Below are positions 8,456-17,444 of a stretch of 64,000 nt of DNA, in pieces (position 1 is the first letter of the stretch; each line of letters opens with the position of its first letter). The notes below the pieces were generated by a model. The model did no database searches. It worked only from the letters and a program-made list of their open reading frames with translations, and was not told the origin of the DNA. Source of the DNA: MED-G105 sp965263305 (lineage in GTDB: Bacteria; Pseudomonadota; Alphaproteobacteria; Caulobacterales; Parvularculaceae); NCBI GenBank assembly GCA_965263305.1, contig OZ253666.1, positions 806,001 through 870,000 of the forward strand, given 5' to 3'. A program made the position numbers and the translations under genes.

Positions 8456-10510
8456 ATGTTCTCTAAAATACTCATTGCCAACCGAGGTGAAATTGCCGTC
8501 CGTGTTGCACGGACGGCGCGCCGCCTCGGCATCGCAACGGTTGCCGTTTATTCCGACGCCGACGCCGCCGCGCCCCATGTCAGCGCCTGCGACGAGGCAG
8601 TGCGCATCGGCGCCGCAGCGCCAGCCGACAGCTACCTTCGCATTGATCGATTGCTGGACGCCATCACCCGGACCGGGGCCGAGGCCGTTCATCCGGGATA
8701 TGGGTTTTTGTCGGAGAACGCCGACTTCGCGGACGCTCTGGAACGCGAAGGCGTGACGTTTATCGGCCCAAGGGCGGAGACCATCCGCCTAATGGGGTCG
8801 AAATCTGCATCAAAAGACCTGATGGAAGCAGCCGGCGTGCCCACCACTCCGGGTTATCAGGGAGCTGATCAATCGTTTGATACCATTCGACGGGAAGCGG
8901 CGGAGATTGGGTATCCCGTTTTGCTGAAAGCAACAGCCGGCGGCGGCGGCAAAGGGATGCGCGTTGTTGAGGAAGAGGCCGCGCTCGCCGAAGCCCTTGC
9001 GAGCGCTCAACGCGAGGCGCTTTCTTCCTTTGGCGACGACCGGGTGCTGATAGAACGCTTTATCGCCCGTGCGCGTCATTTAGAGGTTCAAATCGTCGGC
9101 GATGGCGACGGCAACGTCGTCCACTTCTTTGAACGCGATTGCTCTGTACAGCGGCGCCATCAAAAAATCATCGAGGAGGCGCCGGCGCCCGCCCTGCCCG
9201 CTAACGTCCGCGCACGCTTGCACGACATTGGCGTGAACGCAGGCAAAGCGGTTGATTATCGCGGCGCCGGCACCATTGAGTGCCTTTATGACGGGGACGA
9301 AGGCGTCTACTTCATGGAGATGAATACGCGGCTGCAGGTCGAGCACCCTGTCACAGAAATGATCACCGGCGCCGATCTCGTCGAATGGCAGTTACGGGTC
9401 GCCGCCGGCGAAGGCCTGCCAATGGCGCAAGACGCCATCAAAGAAACAGGCCACGCCTTTGAAGCGCGACTTTATGCGGAAAACCCGGACAATAACTTCG
9501 CCCCATCCATCGGCACTCTGACGACATTGGCTTTGCCCACCGACGAAGCAAGGATTGATTCCGGGGTCGCTGAGGGACAAGCAGTAACCCCCTATTACGA
9601 TCCGATGATTGCAAAAATCATCACCCATGGCGCGAGCCGCGCTGAAGCCCTGGGGCGCCTTCGCGGCGCCCTCGCGAAAACACGGGTTGCAGGGCTCGAA
9701 ACAAACGCCCGATTCCTGGCGCGCCTCGCCGCCCATCCCGCTTTTATCGGGGAAGCCGTTTCGACACGGTTTATTGACGATCATCAAGAACATCTCTTCC
9801 CCCCGGCAAGCGACGACGATCGCGCTTTAGCGTCGGCGTTTATCGCGCATATACAGGGCGCGATGAGTAAGAGCGATGAAAATAACGATCCATGGACCGC
9901 GCTCGGCGGCTTTCGGCTCAATAAAAAATCGAAGACCGTTTTCTGGATCCTACAAAACGGCGCACCCACCATTGTTCGCCTGTTTACCGACGACGATCGC
10001 TTTGGACATGGAAACTTTGAAGCGGAAATAGAACCAAACGCCGCCGCTTCCGATCGCCGCGAGGGGTACAACCCGTCGGAAAAACGCCTTCTTCGGTTTA
10101 GCGGCGCGGCCCACGGGGACCAAGTAACCGTCGCGATCGACGGCGAGACGGCGGCGGCCACGGTCGCACCCCATAATATGGCGACAGGATTAGGCGCACC
10201 GCGGACGTTACGCGTTTGGATAGGTGCGGAGCATTGGGATATCGCCTTCATCGATCCGCTTGCCGGTGCGGGCGGACAATTATCGGCCGGCGGATCTCTC
10301 AACGCGCCGATGCCCGGCGTCGTCACCGCCCTTACCGCCGCGCCCGGGGATGAGGTCGAAGTCGGCGACACGTTAATGGTGATGGAAGCGATGAAGATGG
10401 AACATGCCATCAAAGCGCCCGAACGCGGCGTTATTAAAGCGTTTCGGTTTCAGCCAGGTGAGCAGGTCAAGGACGGCGATCTATTGCTTGATTTTGAGGC
10501 GAATGAATAA
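8456..10510 (+). CDS. liuD: Methylcrotonyl-CoA carboxylase, biotin (alpha) subunit
   Basis: This 684-residue protein joins biotin carboxylase and biotin carrier domains. The N-terminal part begins ILIANRGEIAVRVARTARRLG, the ATP-grasp region holds the glycine loop KATAGGGGKGMRVV, and EMNTRLQVEHPVTE is the usual active-site stretch. The C-terminal carrier domain contains VMEAMKMEH with the biotinylated lysine near residue 647. Together with the beta subunit it carboxylates methylcrotonyl-CoA at the expense of ATP. The stop overlaps the start of the next gene by one base (TAATG), so the two are likely coupled. Confidence 0.92.
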   Translation: MFSKILIANRGEIAVRVARTARRLGIATVAVYSDADAAAPHVSACDEAVRIGAAAPADSYLRIDRLLDAITRTGAEAVHPGYGFLSENADFADALEREGVTFIGPRAETIRLMGSKSASKDLMEAAGVPTTPGYQGADQSFDTIRREAAEIGYPVLLKATAGGGGKGMRVVEEEAALAEALASAQREALSSFGDDRVLIERFIARARHLEVQIVGDGDGNVVHFFERDCSVQRRHQKIIEEAPAPALPANVRARLHDIGVNAGKAVDYRGAGTIECLYDGDEGVYFMEMNTRLQVEHPVTEMITGADLVEWQLRVAAGEGLPMAQDAIKETGHAFEARLYAENPDNNFAPSIGTLTTLALPTDEARIDSGVAEGQAVTPYYDPMIAKIITHGASRAEALGRLRGALAKTRVAGLETNARFLARLAAHPAFIGEAVSTRFIDDHQEHLFPPASDDDRALASAFIAHIQGAMSKSDENNDPWTALGGFRLNKKSKTVFWILQNGAPTIVRLFTDDDRFGHGNFEAEIEPNAAASDRREGYNPSEKRLLRFSGAAHGDQVTVAIDGETAAATVAPHNMATGLGAPRTLRVWIGAEHWDIAFIDPLAGAGGQLSAGGSLNAPMPGVVTALTAAPGDEVEVGDTLMVMEAMKMEHAIKAPERGVIKAFRFQPGEQVKDGDLLLDFEANE

Positions 10511-10965
10511 TGGCCAAACGCGTTATCGTGAACGCTTATTATCATGGCGATGCGGATGAAATTTTCGCCAGCGCCCAAAATTTCGAAGAATTGAAAGACG
10601 CCATGAAAGGCTTCGCCCGTTACGAGGGGATAGAAGACAAGCCCGCCAAGGAAGGGCAAACTTATACCGTGGATGTTACCTTTTGGGGCTTTTACACGGT
10701 GCGGGGCCACGTCATTCACCTAGAAACCCTGAACCAAGAGGAACGATGGATGCAAAGCCGGGAGCATTCCCCTCAGATCAAACGATGGGATCACCATCTT
10801 TCTGTGCACCCCGACGGTGATCGCGTGCGATGGGCGGACTCAATCATTATTGATGCGGGATGGCAGACCTTCGGCGCGGCGCGCTTTGCTGCGTTTGTCT
10901 ATCAACGTCGCCATCGCCACCGCCAAGCGTTGGAAATAACGACGCGTTTTGAGACTGCGGAGTAG
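10510..10965 (+). CDS. SRPBCC-like protein in the leucine catabolic operon
   Basis: This 151-residue soluble protein has no enzyme motif I recognise. Its alternating pattern (FWGFYTVRGHVIHLETL, then EERWMQSREHS, then GDRVRWADSIIIDAG) and its Arg-rich C-terminal helix resemble SRPBCC/START-like ligand-binding proteins. It overlaps the alpha subunit gene by one base and ends seven bases before HMG-CoA lyase, so it is almost certainly co-transcribed and functionally tied to that pathway. It could bind a hydrophobic acyl intermediate; this is inference. Confidence 0.75.
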   Translation: MAKRVIVNAYYHGDADEIFASAQNFEELKDAMKGFARYEGIEDKPAKEGQTYTVDVTFWGFYTVRGHVIHLETLNQEERWMQSREHSPQIKRWDHHLSVHPDGDRVRWADSIIIDAGWQTFGAARFAAFVYQRRHRHRQALEITTRFETAE

Positions 10966-10972
10966 CGCCGCC

Positions 10973-11857
10973 ATGGATAAGATCGAAATTGTGGAAGTAG
11001 GCCCGCGTGATGGGCTACAAAACGAAAAGCAGACGATCTCAACGGATACGAAAGCCGCGCTGATTGAGAAGCTCGTCGACGCCGGGTGCAAAACGGTGGA
11101 GGCTGGCGCATTCGTATCCCCCAAATGGGTGCCGCAGATGGCGGGCACAGGCGACGTCTACGCCCAGATAAAGCGCGTCAACGGCGTCTCTTATCCTGCG
11201 CTGACGCCGAATATGAAAGGGTTCGAAGCCGCCAAAGCCGTTGATGTAGATACAATTGCAGTCTTCGGTGCGGCTTCAGAAAGCTTCAGCCGTCGGAACA
11301 TCAACTGCTCCATTGCAGAAAGCCTTGAACGGTTCAAAGCTGTCATCGACGCTGCAAGGGCCGAAGGCATTCGTGTGCGCGGGTACGTTTCTTGCGTCCT
11401 CGGCTGCCCCTATGAAGGCGCTGTCCCCGTCGCCCAGGTCGTGAACGTCGCCAAGACGCTCCATGACATGGGATGCTATGAGATATCGTTGGGCGATACC
11501 ATTGGCGTCGGCGCGCCACGACAAACCCGTGATATGGTCCGCGCGGTGGCGGGCGAACTGCCGGTTGAGGCGTTGGCCGGACATTATCATGATACCTACG
11601 GACAAGCGTTAGCCAATATCTGGGCATCCATCGACGAGGGCGTACGGGTTTTTGATTCATCTGTATCAGGATTGGGCGGCTGCCCCTACGCACGCGGCGC
11701 CAGTGGTAACGTTGCGACGGAAGATGTGGTTTACTCGCTTAGTCAATCGGGCTTTGAGGTTGGCATTGACCTCCAGAAAATGATCGCCATCAGCCGGTGG
11801 ATTTCTGAGAAGCTAAATCGCACGCCACAAGGGAAACTATCGCTCGCCATAAACTAA
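10973..11857 (+). CDS. liuE: Hydroxymethylglutaryl-CoA lyase
   Basis: This 294-residue TIM-barrel lyase cleaves HMG-CoA to acetoacetate and acetyl-CoA, the last step of leucine breakdown. The N-terminal EVGPRDGLQNEK carries the catalytic Arg-Asp pair, HYHDTYGQA holds metal-binding histidines, and SGLGGCPYARGASGN is the lyase signature with the active-site Cys. The ATG at 10973 gives the normal family start; an in-frame upstream start at 10949 would overlap the previous gene and adds nothing conserved. It is the last gene of the run, followed by a 398-base non-coding stretch. Confidence 0.93.
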   Translation: MDKIEIVEVGPRDGLQNEKQTISTDTKAALIEKLVDAGCKTVEAGAFVSPKWVPQMAGTGDVYAQIKRVNGVSYPALTPNMKGFEAAKAVDVDTIAVFGAASESFSRRNINCSIAESLERFKAVIDAARAEGIRVRGYVSCVLGCPYEGAVPVAQVVNVAKTLHDMGCYEISLGDTIGVGAPRQTRDMVRAVAGELPVEALAGHYHDTYGQALANIWASIDEGVRVFDSSVSGLGGCPYARGASGNVATEDVVYSLSQSGFEVGIDLQKMIAISRWISEKLNRTPQGKLSLAIN

Positions 11858-12255
11858 TAACGCGAATTATAACGCTCGTGAGCAAAAAACCCTAAATAGG
11901 CGGCTCCCAAACAGTATATGATTATTCTCTCCGAACGAGAAGAACTGGTAATAATTAAATCTATAAAGCGAATAAATCCGAATTTCGGACAACATTTTGT
12001 AGATGATGCGCCGCATCAAAACCTGATTATAAGAAATTCGTCGGTCGATTATTCTGAATAGCCAACGATTGGCACAATGTGACGCGAGTATGGCTTGCTA
12101 TCGTTAACGATGTCTGGTCATATTAACCTTGTATGGGTAGGGTTTAGGCGGATGAATGGTTCGTGGGGGATCTACCACACTTAGATTTCCTCACAAATTC
12201 TGACTCTCCTCTTGTCAGGGGTCTACCCAGCACCGCACTCATTTGGGAGATTATT
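11858..12255. other. AT-rich intergenic region
   Basis: This stretch between the catabolic operon and the protease pair has no reading frame that looks coding. It is clearly richer in A and T than its surroundings. I see no convincing U-tailed terminator after HMG-CoA lyase, only a weak GCTCGTGAGC palindrome followed by As near 11873-11888. It should contain the promoter of the downstream small exported protein. The GTG start at 12256 is preceded by GGGAGA at 12245-12250. Confidence 0.5.
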
Positions 12256-12744
12256 GTGAATTGTAAAAAAATGATGCTTGCAGCGCTATGCAGCGCTGCA
12301 ATGGGAATGATGACGACAACAGCGTCTGCAACGTCCCTTCTTCCCCTCACGTTTGAAGACATGGCGCAGGGCGCTGCGGCATGTGTTGTTGGCACCGTGT
12401 CGGCGACGGAAACTGTCATGATCGACGGCAGCCCATACACCCGGGCGACATTCGCCCTTGAAAGCGCTGCCTTCGGTGACATGCCGTCTGAGTTCACGGT
12501 CATTGCACCGGGTGGAAAAATTAGCCGAGGAAAACTCTCCACGAGCCAAATTACCGCCGGCGCACCGCGTTTCTTTAGCGGGCAAAAATTACTCATGTTC
12601 CTCGATAACAGCGCAAACGGTGATTATCAGATCACCGGCTTCAATCAGGGATTATTCGCAGTGGTCAACGGACGGACCATCTTAAACGGCGACGCCTCAT
12701 CTATTGATGATGTCCTTGCCGCCGCCGCCGCAAGCCGAAATTAA
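12256..12744 (+). CDS. Small exported protein paired with a matrixin-type protease
   Basis: The protein has 162 residues from a GTG start with a GGGAGA ribosome site five bases upstream; longer in-frame starts give an unlikely leader. Residues 1-25 form a signal peptide ending in TTTASA. The mature part starts LLPLTFEDMAQGAAACVVGTV, then shows alternating beta-like segments and APRFFSGQKLLMFL. I know this layout from uncharacterised exported proteins encoded beside matrixin-like proteases. The gene lies 83 bases before such a protease, whose mature N-terminus also begins with DVLPL. A role as substrate, inhibitor or partner of the protease is possible but not shown. Confidence 0.78.
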   Translation: MNCKKMMLAALCSAAMGMMTTTASATSLLPLTFEDMAQGAAACVVGTVSATETVMIDGSPYTRATFALESAAFGDMPSEFTVIAPGGKISRGKLSTSQITAGAPRFFSGQKLLMFLDNSANGDYQITGFNQGLFAVVNGRTILNGDASSIDDVLAAAAASRN

Positions 12745-12827
12745 AGCAGCGAGTTTGGCGCGCCTGGCTAGGCCCAGAATATGACGCCAACCAATTGCTT
12801 TCTATACGAATAGAATAGGATTTAGAC

Positions 12828-14780
12828 ATGAGAAAACTCTCTTTATTAATGGCGACCGCCGCCATCGTAACGGTAGGGGCCGCCAATGCGAGCGATGTCC
12901 TGCCGCTCAAGCGCCAGCTCGACACGATCGCCGATAACGTGGACGGCGAAACCGTTTTCGTTCCCTCTGTTGGCGAAGATCGATTGGCGTTCGACGTCGT
13001 CGGCATCTTTTGGGACGAACGCTGCTCGAACGTTGAATACACCTTCAACACAAACCAGGGCGCCAACGTTGGTACGGCAATTGAAATTTCGCCAGCTGAT
13101 TTGGCCGCAGAAGTTCAAACCGGCCTCGATCGGTGGAATGACATTCCAACATCCTTCATCGAAATGAATATTACACGGATGGAAGATCTAGGCGATCGCC
13201 CGCGTATCGCAGGAGATTTCATAAACGAAGTAACGTTCATCACGCCTGCTGGTTTTGGCGCCCTCGCCAGTTCTCCTTCATCCTCGCTCGACGCCGATAC
13301 GACCTTTGTTGTTGGCGACGATCTGGACCTTGATGGCGACAGTGATGTGTTTGATCCAGAAGTCGAAGAGCGCAATACCTGCTTCGACGCAGATGGCGAC
13401 GGCGATATCGAGTTTCCAGCGGGCTTTTACGAGCGCGGTACGATCCTCGACAATGACGTACAGTTCGGCGAAGGCGTTGTTTGGGAATTGACGCCCACGG
13501 ATACGACAATGGCCGATGTTGACGCGGTGTCCACACATGAGTTTGGTCACTCACACGGCATTAGTCACTCCTTTATCGATCAATTCGACGAAGATGACGG
13601 CACCAGCGCCACGATGTTCCCGTTCATCGATACGGGCGATGCGGCCTCAGAAACCGCGCAGGCCATTCTGTCAACTGATGATATCGCGGCATCCTCATTC
13701 ATCTATCCTGAAGGTTCCGGCGATAGCGGCCCCTCTGCGTTGCAAAGCGGTGATATAGCTTTTGAAGACGCTTTCGACATCATCACCGGCGATGTTTTCC
13801 AATCAGATGTTGGCTTACCATCACTTAGCGGCAATGTCGCAGCCATCGACCGGCGGACGGGCAGAGCTGTCTCCAATACCCATAGCGGCGTGACCCTTAT
13901 CTATGGCGACGGCGCGGGCGGCCTTTTGGTTGATACGGATGTGAGCTACGTCAACGGCAAATTCCAGCTCCCAGTTCCAGCAAACGGATTTTACCAACTC
14001 CGCTTGGAAGCCCTAGATGGTCGCCCTGCGGGCGGCGGCAACATCAGCACCACGAACTTTATCGGTGATCTGTTAGGCACCAATATTTTCCCGGAAGAGT
14101 TTTACAACTCTCGTACGGAAAGTGACATTGAATTGGATCCGCTTGAGGCCTCCTCTTTCTTTTCCAATTTCTCCAGCGCCCAGGACATCAGCCTGATCAC
14201 CAATACCGAGCTTCCGCTTGGCGGCAGTGTCGCCGATGGCGGTTTGGCGTCTACGGCGTTCACCGGTGGCGCAAGTGAGGTTGTCTACGCACAGCAATAT
14301 GATGGCGGCTTCGTATCCTTCATCCTTGATCTTGGATTTGAGTTAATCGGCGGCAGCTTCGAAACCTTCCAATTCGATGCCTCGCTTGTTCCGGAATACG
14401 CCAGCGTTCAATTGGTGCTTGGCGAAGTTCAAGAAGACGGGACCGTTGAACTAGGTCGCGTCTTAAACCGTCAACGGAATTTTGTTGGTCAAAGTTTCGA
14501 CCGTATCCCCTATGTGGTGCCAAACCCGACCGGGATCAAACGTCGGATTCAAACAGCATTGGCGCGTGATCCGGATCTGGATGTCTTCCTGGTCGTTGAA
14601 TCAACTGACGACTTCGGAACCGATGTTGGCGCAAGCGGCCTTGCAAGCCAAAACGTCTTGCTCGATACGGCGGTTGCAAGCACACCAGGTAACACCGGGT
14701 ATTTGTCGATCGACGGCGGCCCATTGGCGCCGCTCCCGATCGTTTACACATTCCGCTTGAACTTTGTACCAACTCCGTAA
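12828..14780 (+). CDS. Secreted matrixin-type (metzincin) zinc metalloprotease
   Basis: This 650-residue protein has a signal peptide (about residues 1-22). The zinc site HEFGHSHGISH spans 237-247, with H237, E238, H241 and H247, and a Met-turn candidate ATMFPF lies near 261-266. Ahead of the site, residues 164-195 carry Asp-rich DLDGDSD and DADGDGD runs that could bind calcium. About 370 residues follow the catalytic domain; they look beta-rich, include a carboxypeptidase-regulatory-like segment near 345-400, and contain no second protease. The ATG has an AGGA site upstream. A strong terminator follows. Export without a clear membrane anchor suggests a periplasmic or extracellular enzyme. 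Confidence 0.85.
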   Translation: MRKLSLLMATAAIVTVGAANASDVLPLKRQLDTIADNVDGETVFVPSVGEDRLAFDVVGIFWDERCSNVEYTFNTNQGANVGTAIEISPADLAAEVQTGLDRWNDIPTSFIEMNITRMEDLGDRPRIAGDFINEVTFITPAGFGALASSPSSSLDADTTFVVGDDLDLDGDSDVFDPEVEERNTCFDADGDGDIEFPAGFYERGTILDNDVQFGEGVVWELTPTDTTMADVDAVSTHEFGHSHGISHSFIDQFDEDDGTSATMFPFIDTGDAASETAQAILSTDDIAASSFIYPEGSGDSGPSALQSGDIAFEDAFDIITGDVFQSDVGLPSLSGNVAAIDRRTGRAVSNTHSGVTLIYGDGAGGLLVDTDVSYVNGKFQLPVPANGFYQLRLEALDGRPAGGGNISTTNFIGDLLGTNIFPEEFYNSRTESDIELDPLEASSFFSNFSSAQDISLITNTELPLGGSVADGGLASTAFTGGASEVVYAQQYDGGFVSFILDLGFELIGGSFETFQFDASLVPEYASVQLVLGEVQEDGTVELGRVLNRQRNFVGQSFDRIPYVVPNPTGIKRRIQTALARDPDLDVFLVVESTDDFGTDVGASGLASQNVLLDTAVASTPGNTGYLSIDGGPLAPLPIVYTFRLNFVPTP

Positions 14781-14824
14781 GGGTCGGTATCGACAACATT
14801 ACAGAGCATCATACGTTGCAAGAG

Positions 14825-14854
14825 AAAAGCCGCCCCAATGGGGCGGCTTTTTTT
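14825..14854 (+). terminator. Rho-independent terminator after the metalloprotease gene
   Basis: A perfect ten-base stem, AAGCCGCCCC at 14827-14836 paired with GGGGCGGCTT at 14840-14849, closes a three-base loop and is followed by a run of seven Ts. It lies 47 bases after the protease stop and before the convergent serine hydrolase gene. Confidence 0.93.
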
Positions 14855-14881
14855 ATGACCACGTCAATTCAGAAGGCGCAG

Positions 14882-16396
14882 CTATTCATCCGATATCGCC
14901 GCCAGCATATCGGCCGTGAACCCCACCATATCAAATCGCGCCCCGCCATTGTCATCAAAACCACGGCGAATAACGAGGGTGTTCTGTGAGGGAACGATAA
15001 AGAGATATTGCCCACGATTGCCTCGCGCTGCATAGACCCCATCTGGTAACCCATGACGCTCGTTATACAGCCAGAACTGGGCGCCATATCCCGGCGGCGT
15101 CGCGCCGCTTCGCCCGGGGCCCGGCTGCGGGCCATCGGGCGCGGCTACATAAGACGCCCAGCCTTTCGGCAACAAACGCTTGCCCTCCCATACGCCATCA
15201 TTTAGGTACAAAAGCCCTAAACGCGCCATGTCGCGCGCCGTCGTCCATACTTGGCTCGACAGGATGAAATCGCCGTTCCAATCCGTTTCGAGATAGGTGT
15301 TGTGCATGCCCAACGGGTGAAGAAGCGCTTCAAATGGAAAACGCAAGAAAGCTTGATCGTTTTTCATGCGCTCACGGAGCGCTCTAATCGCCGTCATCGT
15401 ATCATTATTAGCATACCGCCATAAGCCTCCTGGCGGTGCAACAAGGCGGTTGGTAATGGCGTGGTCAATCACGCGCCCGCCCCCAAAATAGACGTCATCG
15501 GTGCGGTTACCTGCGGTTGGTGACGTCAAACCGCTCGCCATGCGCAAAAGATCGTCAATGGTGATAGCCATGCGCGGGTCATTTTCTGTAGCCCAAACAT
15601 CGAGCGCGGCCGGTTCATCGGTCGTAATTTTGCCCGCGTGCACCGCAGCGCCGATAATACTGCCGGCAATGGATTTAGCGACCGACCAAGTGCGCTGGGG
15701 CGTTGTCGGGCCAAACCCTTCCCGATATTGTTCCGCGATAACAGCGCCGTCCTTTACCACAAGGATCGCCGTCGTCTCCGTCCCCTCGCCATAGGTGCGC
15801 CGATCAAATGCGGCGGCGGCGACATTTGAGACAGCGACGCTGTTCGAAAGTTTCTCCGCCAGGGGCGCTGCCGGCGCCGGTGGTTTTAACCCCGTGATGC
15901 GCGGTAAGTTTTCAACGCCATCAACCGTTCCATTTGTGGGGAGCTGCGCGCACCCCAAAAACGGCCGCCAGGCGGCGATGCGCGGCGGCAATCCTTCCGC
16001 ATAGGGTACGGCGACAGTGCGAGCTTTTTCATCAATCACCGCATCGGGCAATCCCGCCATCACTTCGCGGTAATCAGGGTAAATCCGATTTAGTTCATCG
16101 CCCGCGCTTTTTTCTGGCCCACGCCCCGCATTGAAATACGCTGAGCAGGTAAACGCGGCTTTGTAGCCAGCGCCAACGGATAGAAGAGAAAGGTTCGCCG
16201 GCAAGGCCGGCGCTGGCGTCGGAGACGATTGTGCCGATGAAGCGGTTTGTGGGTCGGCCTGTAAAGGCTCTGCAGCGCTTGGCGATACGCACACCCCCCC
16301 CAAAGCAGACAGGGCTAAGAACGATGCCCCAAGCCGATTTTTTCCTGCATCGCGACGCCAATGCTGCGTTGGTGGTTTTGGGTTGGACGACGTCAT
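14882..16396 (-). CDS. Exported beta-lactamase-fold serine hydrolase (6-aminohexanoate hydrolase-like)
   Basis: Counting from an in-frame ATG at 16408, the catalytic S-x-x-K is S242-V-A-K245 in TWSVAKSIAGS, the second motif Y-A-N is at 332-334, and DDLLRMASGLTS lies between them. These are marks of the class C beta-lactamase/esterase family to which NylB-like hydrolases belong. The ATG at 16396 (504 residues) has a GAGGGA site directly upstream and is preferred. A hydrophobic signal segment and a Pro/Ala-rich linker occupy the first 70 residues or so. The roughly 170 residues before the catalytic core include a Cys pair (near 88 and 153) and belong to this longer subgroup. The substrate is unknown. 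Confidence 0.85.
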   Translation of the reverse strand: MTSSNPKPPTQHWRRDAGKNRLGASFLALSALGGVCVSPSAAEPLQADPQTASSAQSSPTPAPALPANLSLLSVGAGYKAAFTCSAYFNAGRGPEKSAGDELNRIYPDYREVMAGLPDAVIDEKARTVAVPYAEGLPPRIAAWRPFLGCAQLPTNGTVDGVENLPRITGLKPPAPAAPLAEKLSNSVAVSNVAAAAFDRRTYGEGTETTAILVVKDGAVIAEQYREGFGPTTPQRTWSVAKSIAGSIIGAAVHAGKITTDEPAALDVWATENDPRMAITIDDLLRMASGLTSPTAGNRTDDVYFGGGRVIDHAITNRLVAPPGGLWRYANNDTMTAIRALRERMKNDQAFLRFPFEALLHPLGMHNTYLETDWNGDFILSSQVWTTARDMARLGLLYLNDGVWEGKRLLPKGWASYVAAPDGPQPGPGRSGATPPGYGAQFWLYNERHGLPDGVYAARGNRGQYLFIVPSQNTLVIRRGFDDNGGARFDMVGFTADMLAAISDE

Positions 16397-16436
16397 AGTA
16401 TCCCTCATCGTTATTTAATCAGTTTTCCGACTAGCT

Positions 16437-16809
16437 TCAGACAATTCGCCGCCAAACCCAAAAACGTAGATAAAAGATGAGTGTAAAGACGATGAACTGA
16501 CTAACGCGTATATCCAATCGAGCATTTGGAAATTCATGTTTCGGGTACTGCAAGGGCCATTGCCTGGTTCGAGTAGCTTCTGCAAGAAGCTTCGCCGTGA
16601 TGAAAATACCAACGATAACCAGAAATATCGATTTCGTACTTATTGGAAAATCGCTCGATGAACTCGCCACCATCATCATCATCACTGCCAAGGTGATCGA
16701 ACAAATCGACATTAGGCGTCAGAGCAACGTCCTCATTCGAAACCTCTTGAATTTCACCGTAAGCCACTGCCATTGGACAGCTATACACCCGCGTTGTGTG
16801 ATCGTACAT
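16437..16809 (-). pseudogene. Frameshifted DUF1493-like acyl-carrier-type protein
   Basis: Two reading frames on the minus strand together resemble one DUF1493 protein. The first (16809 down to 16534) encodes TPNVDLFDHLGSDDDDGGEF followed by a FSNKYEIDISGYRWYFHHGE stretch, the acidic carrier-like part of that family. The second (ending at 16437), shifted by one base, encodes ITAKLLAEATRTRQWPLQYP, which matches the usual C-terminal segment, then a hydrophobic tail. The frames meet near 16575-16590. The linker normally present between these parts is missing, so a small out-of-frame deletion or a frameshift is likely; a sequencing error cannot be excluded. No ribosomal slip site is obvious. Confidence 0.55.
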
Positions 16810-16934
16810 TCACGAAGATACTTCATTACGACCGACCATTCCATCATCGCCCTTGCGGAAAGGAGCGCTTCCTAGTACACCGCGTCGCTTTCTGTAGTCC
16901 CTAGCCATCACAAAAATCGATGGAGCGCGCGCCA

Positions 16935-17444
16935 ATGACGCCAGAAGCACCGCCTCAGATCGGCCTTATCATGGGCTCGAAATCCGACTGGCCGACCATG
17001 GAGAAGGCGGCGGATATCATGACGACCCTGCGTCTTTCCTTCGAAACGCGGATCGTCTCGGCCCATCGCACGCCTGAGAGGCTGGTCAGCTATGCCAAAG
17101 AGGCGCGGGGGCGCGGAGTAAAGGTCATTATCGCCGGCGCCGGCGGGGCGGCCCATTTGCCGGGCATGGTCGCGGCGATGACCCCCTTGCCGGTCATCGG
17201 GGTGCCGGTGAAGAGCCGCGCTTTAAACGGCCTCGACAGCCTTCTCTCAATTGTCCAGATGCCCGCGGGCGTGCCGGTCGCCACGGTGGCCATCGGCGAG
17301 GCAGGCGCCGCGAATGCCGGGCTCTTGGCCGCCTCGATCGCCGCCCTTCACGATGACGCCCTTGCCGAGCGATTGAGCGCCTGGCGGGAGGCGCAAACAG
17401 CGGCTGTGGGGGAAACCCCCACGGACAATGCGGAGGGCGGATGA
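16935..17444 (+). CDS. purE: 5-(carboxyamino)imidazole ribonucleotide mutase
   Basis: This 169-residue protein is PurE, which moves the carboxyl group of N5-CAIR to give CAIR in purine synthesis. It shows the class I signature IGLIMGSKSDWPTM at its start, VSAHRTPERL in the middle and GAGGAAHLPGMVA with the catalytic His. The ATG at 16935 has GGAG nine bases upstream; an in-frame ATG at 16920 is possible but lacks a site. It overlaps purK by four bases (ATGA), the standard arrangement. Confidence 0.95.
   Translation: MTPEAPPQIGLIMGSKSDWPTMEKAADIMTTLRLSFETRIVSAHRTPERLVSYAKEARGRGVKVIIAGAGGAAHLPGMVAAMTPLPVIGVPVKSRALNGLDSLLSIVQMPAGVPVATVAIGEAGAANAGLLAASIAALHDDALAERLSAWREAQTAAVGETPTDNAEGG

Noticed and set aside
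16597..16875. A 92-codon plus-strand frame
   Set aside because: It is antisense to the DUF1493-like pieces and its translation has no domain pattern.
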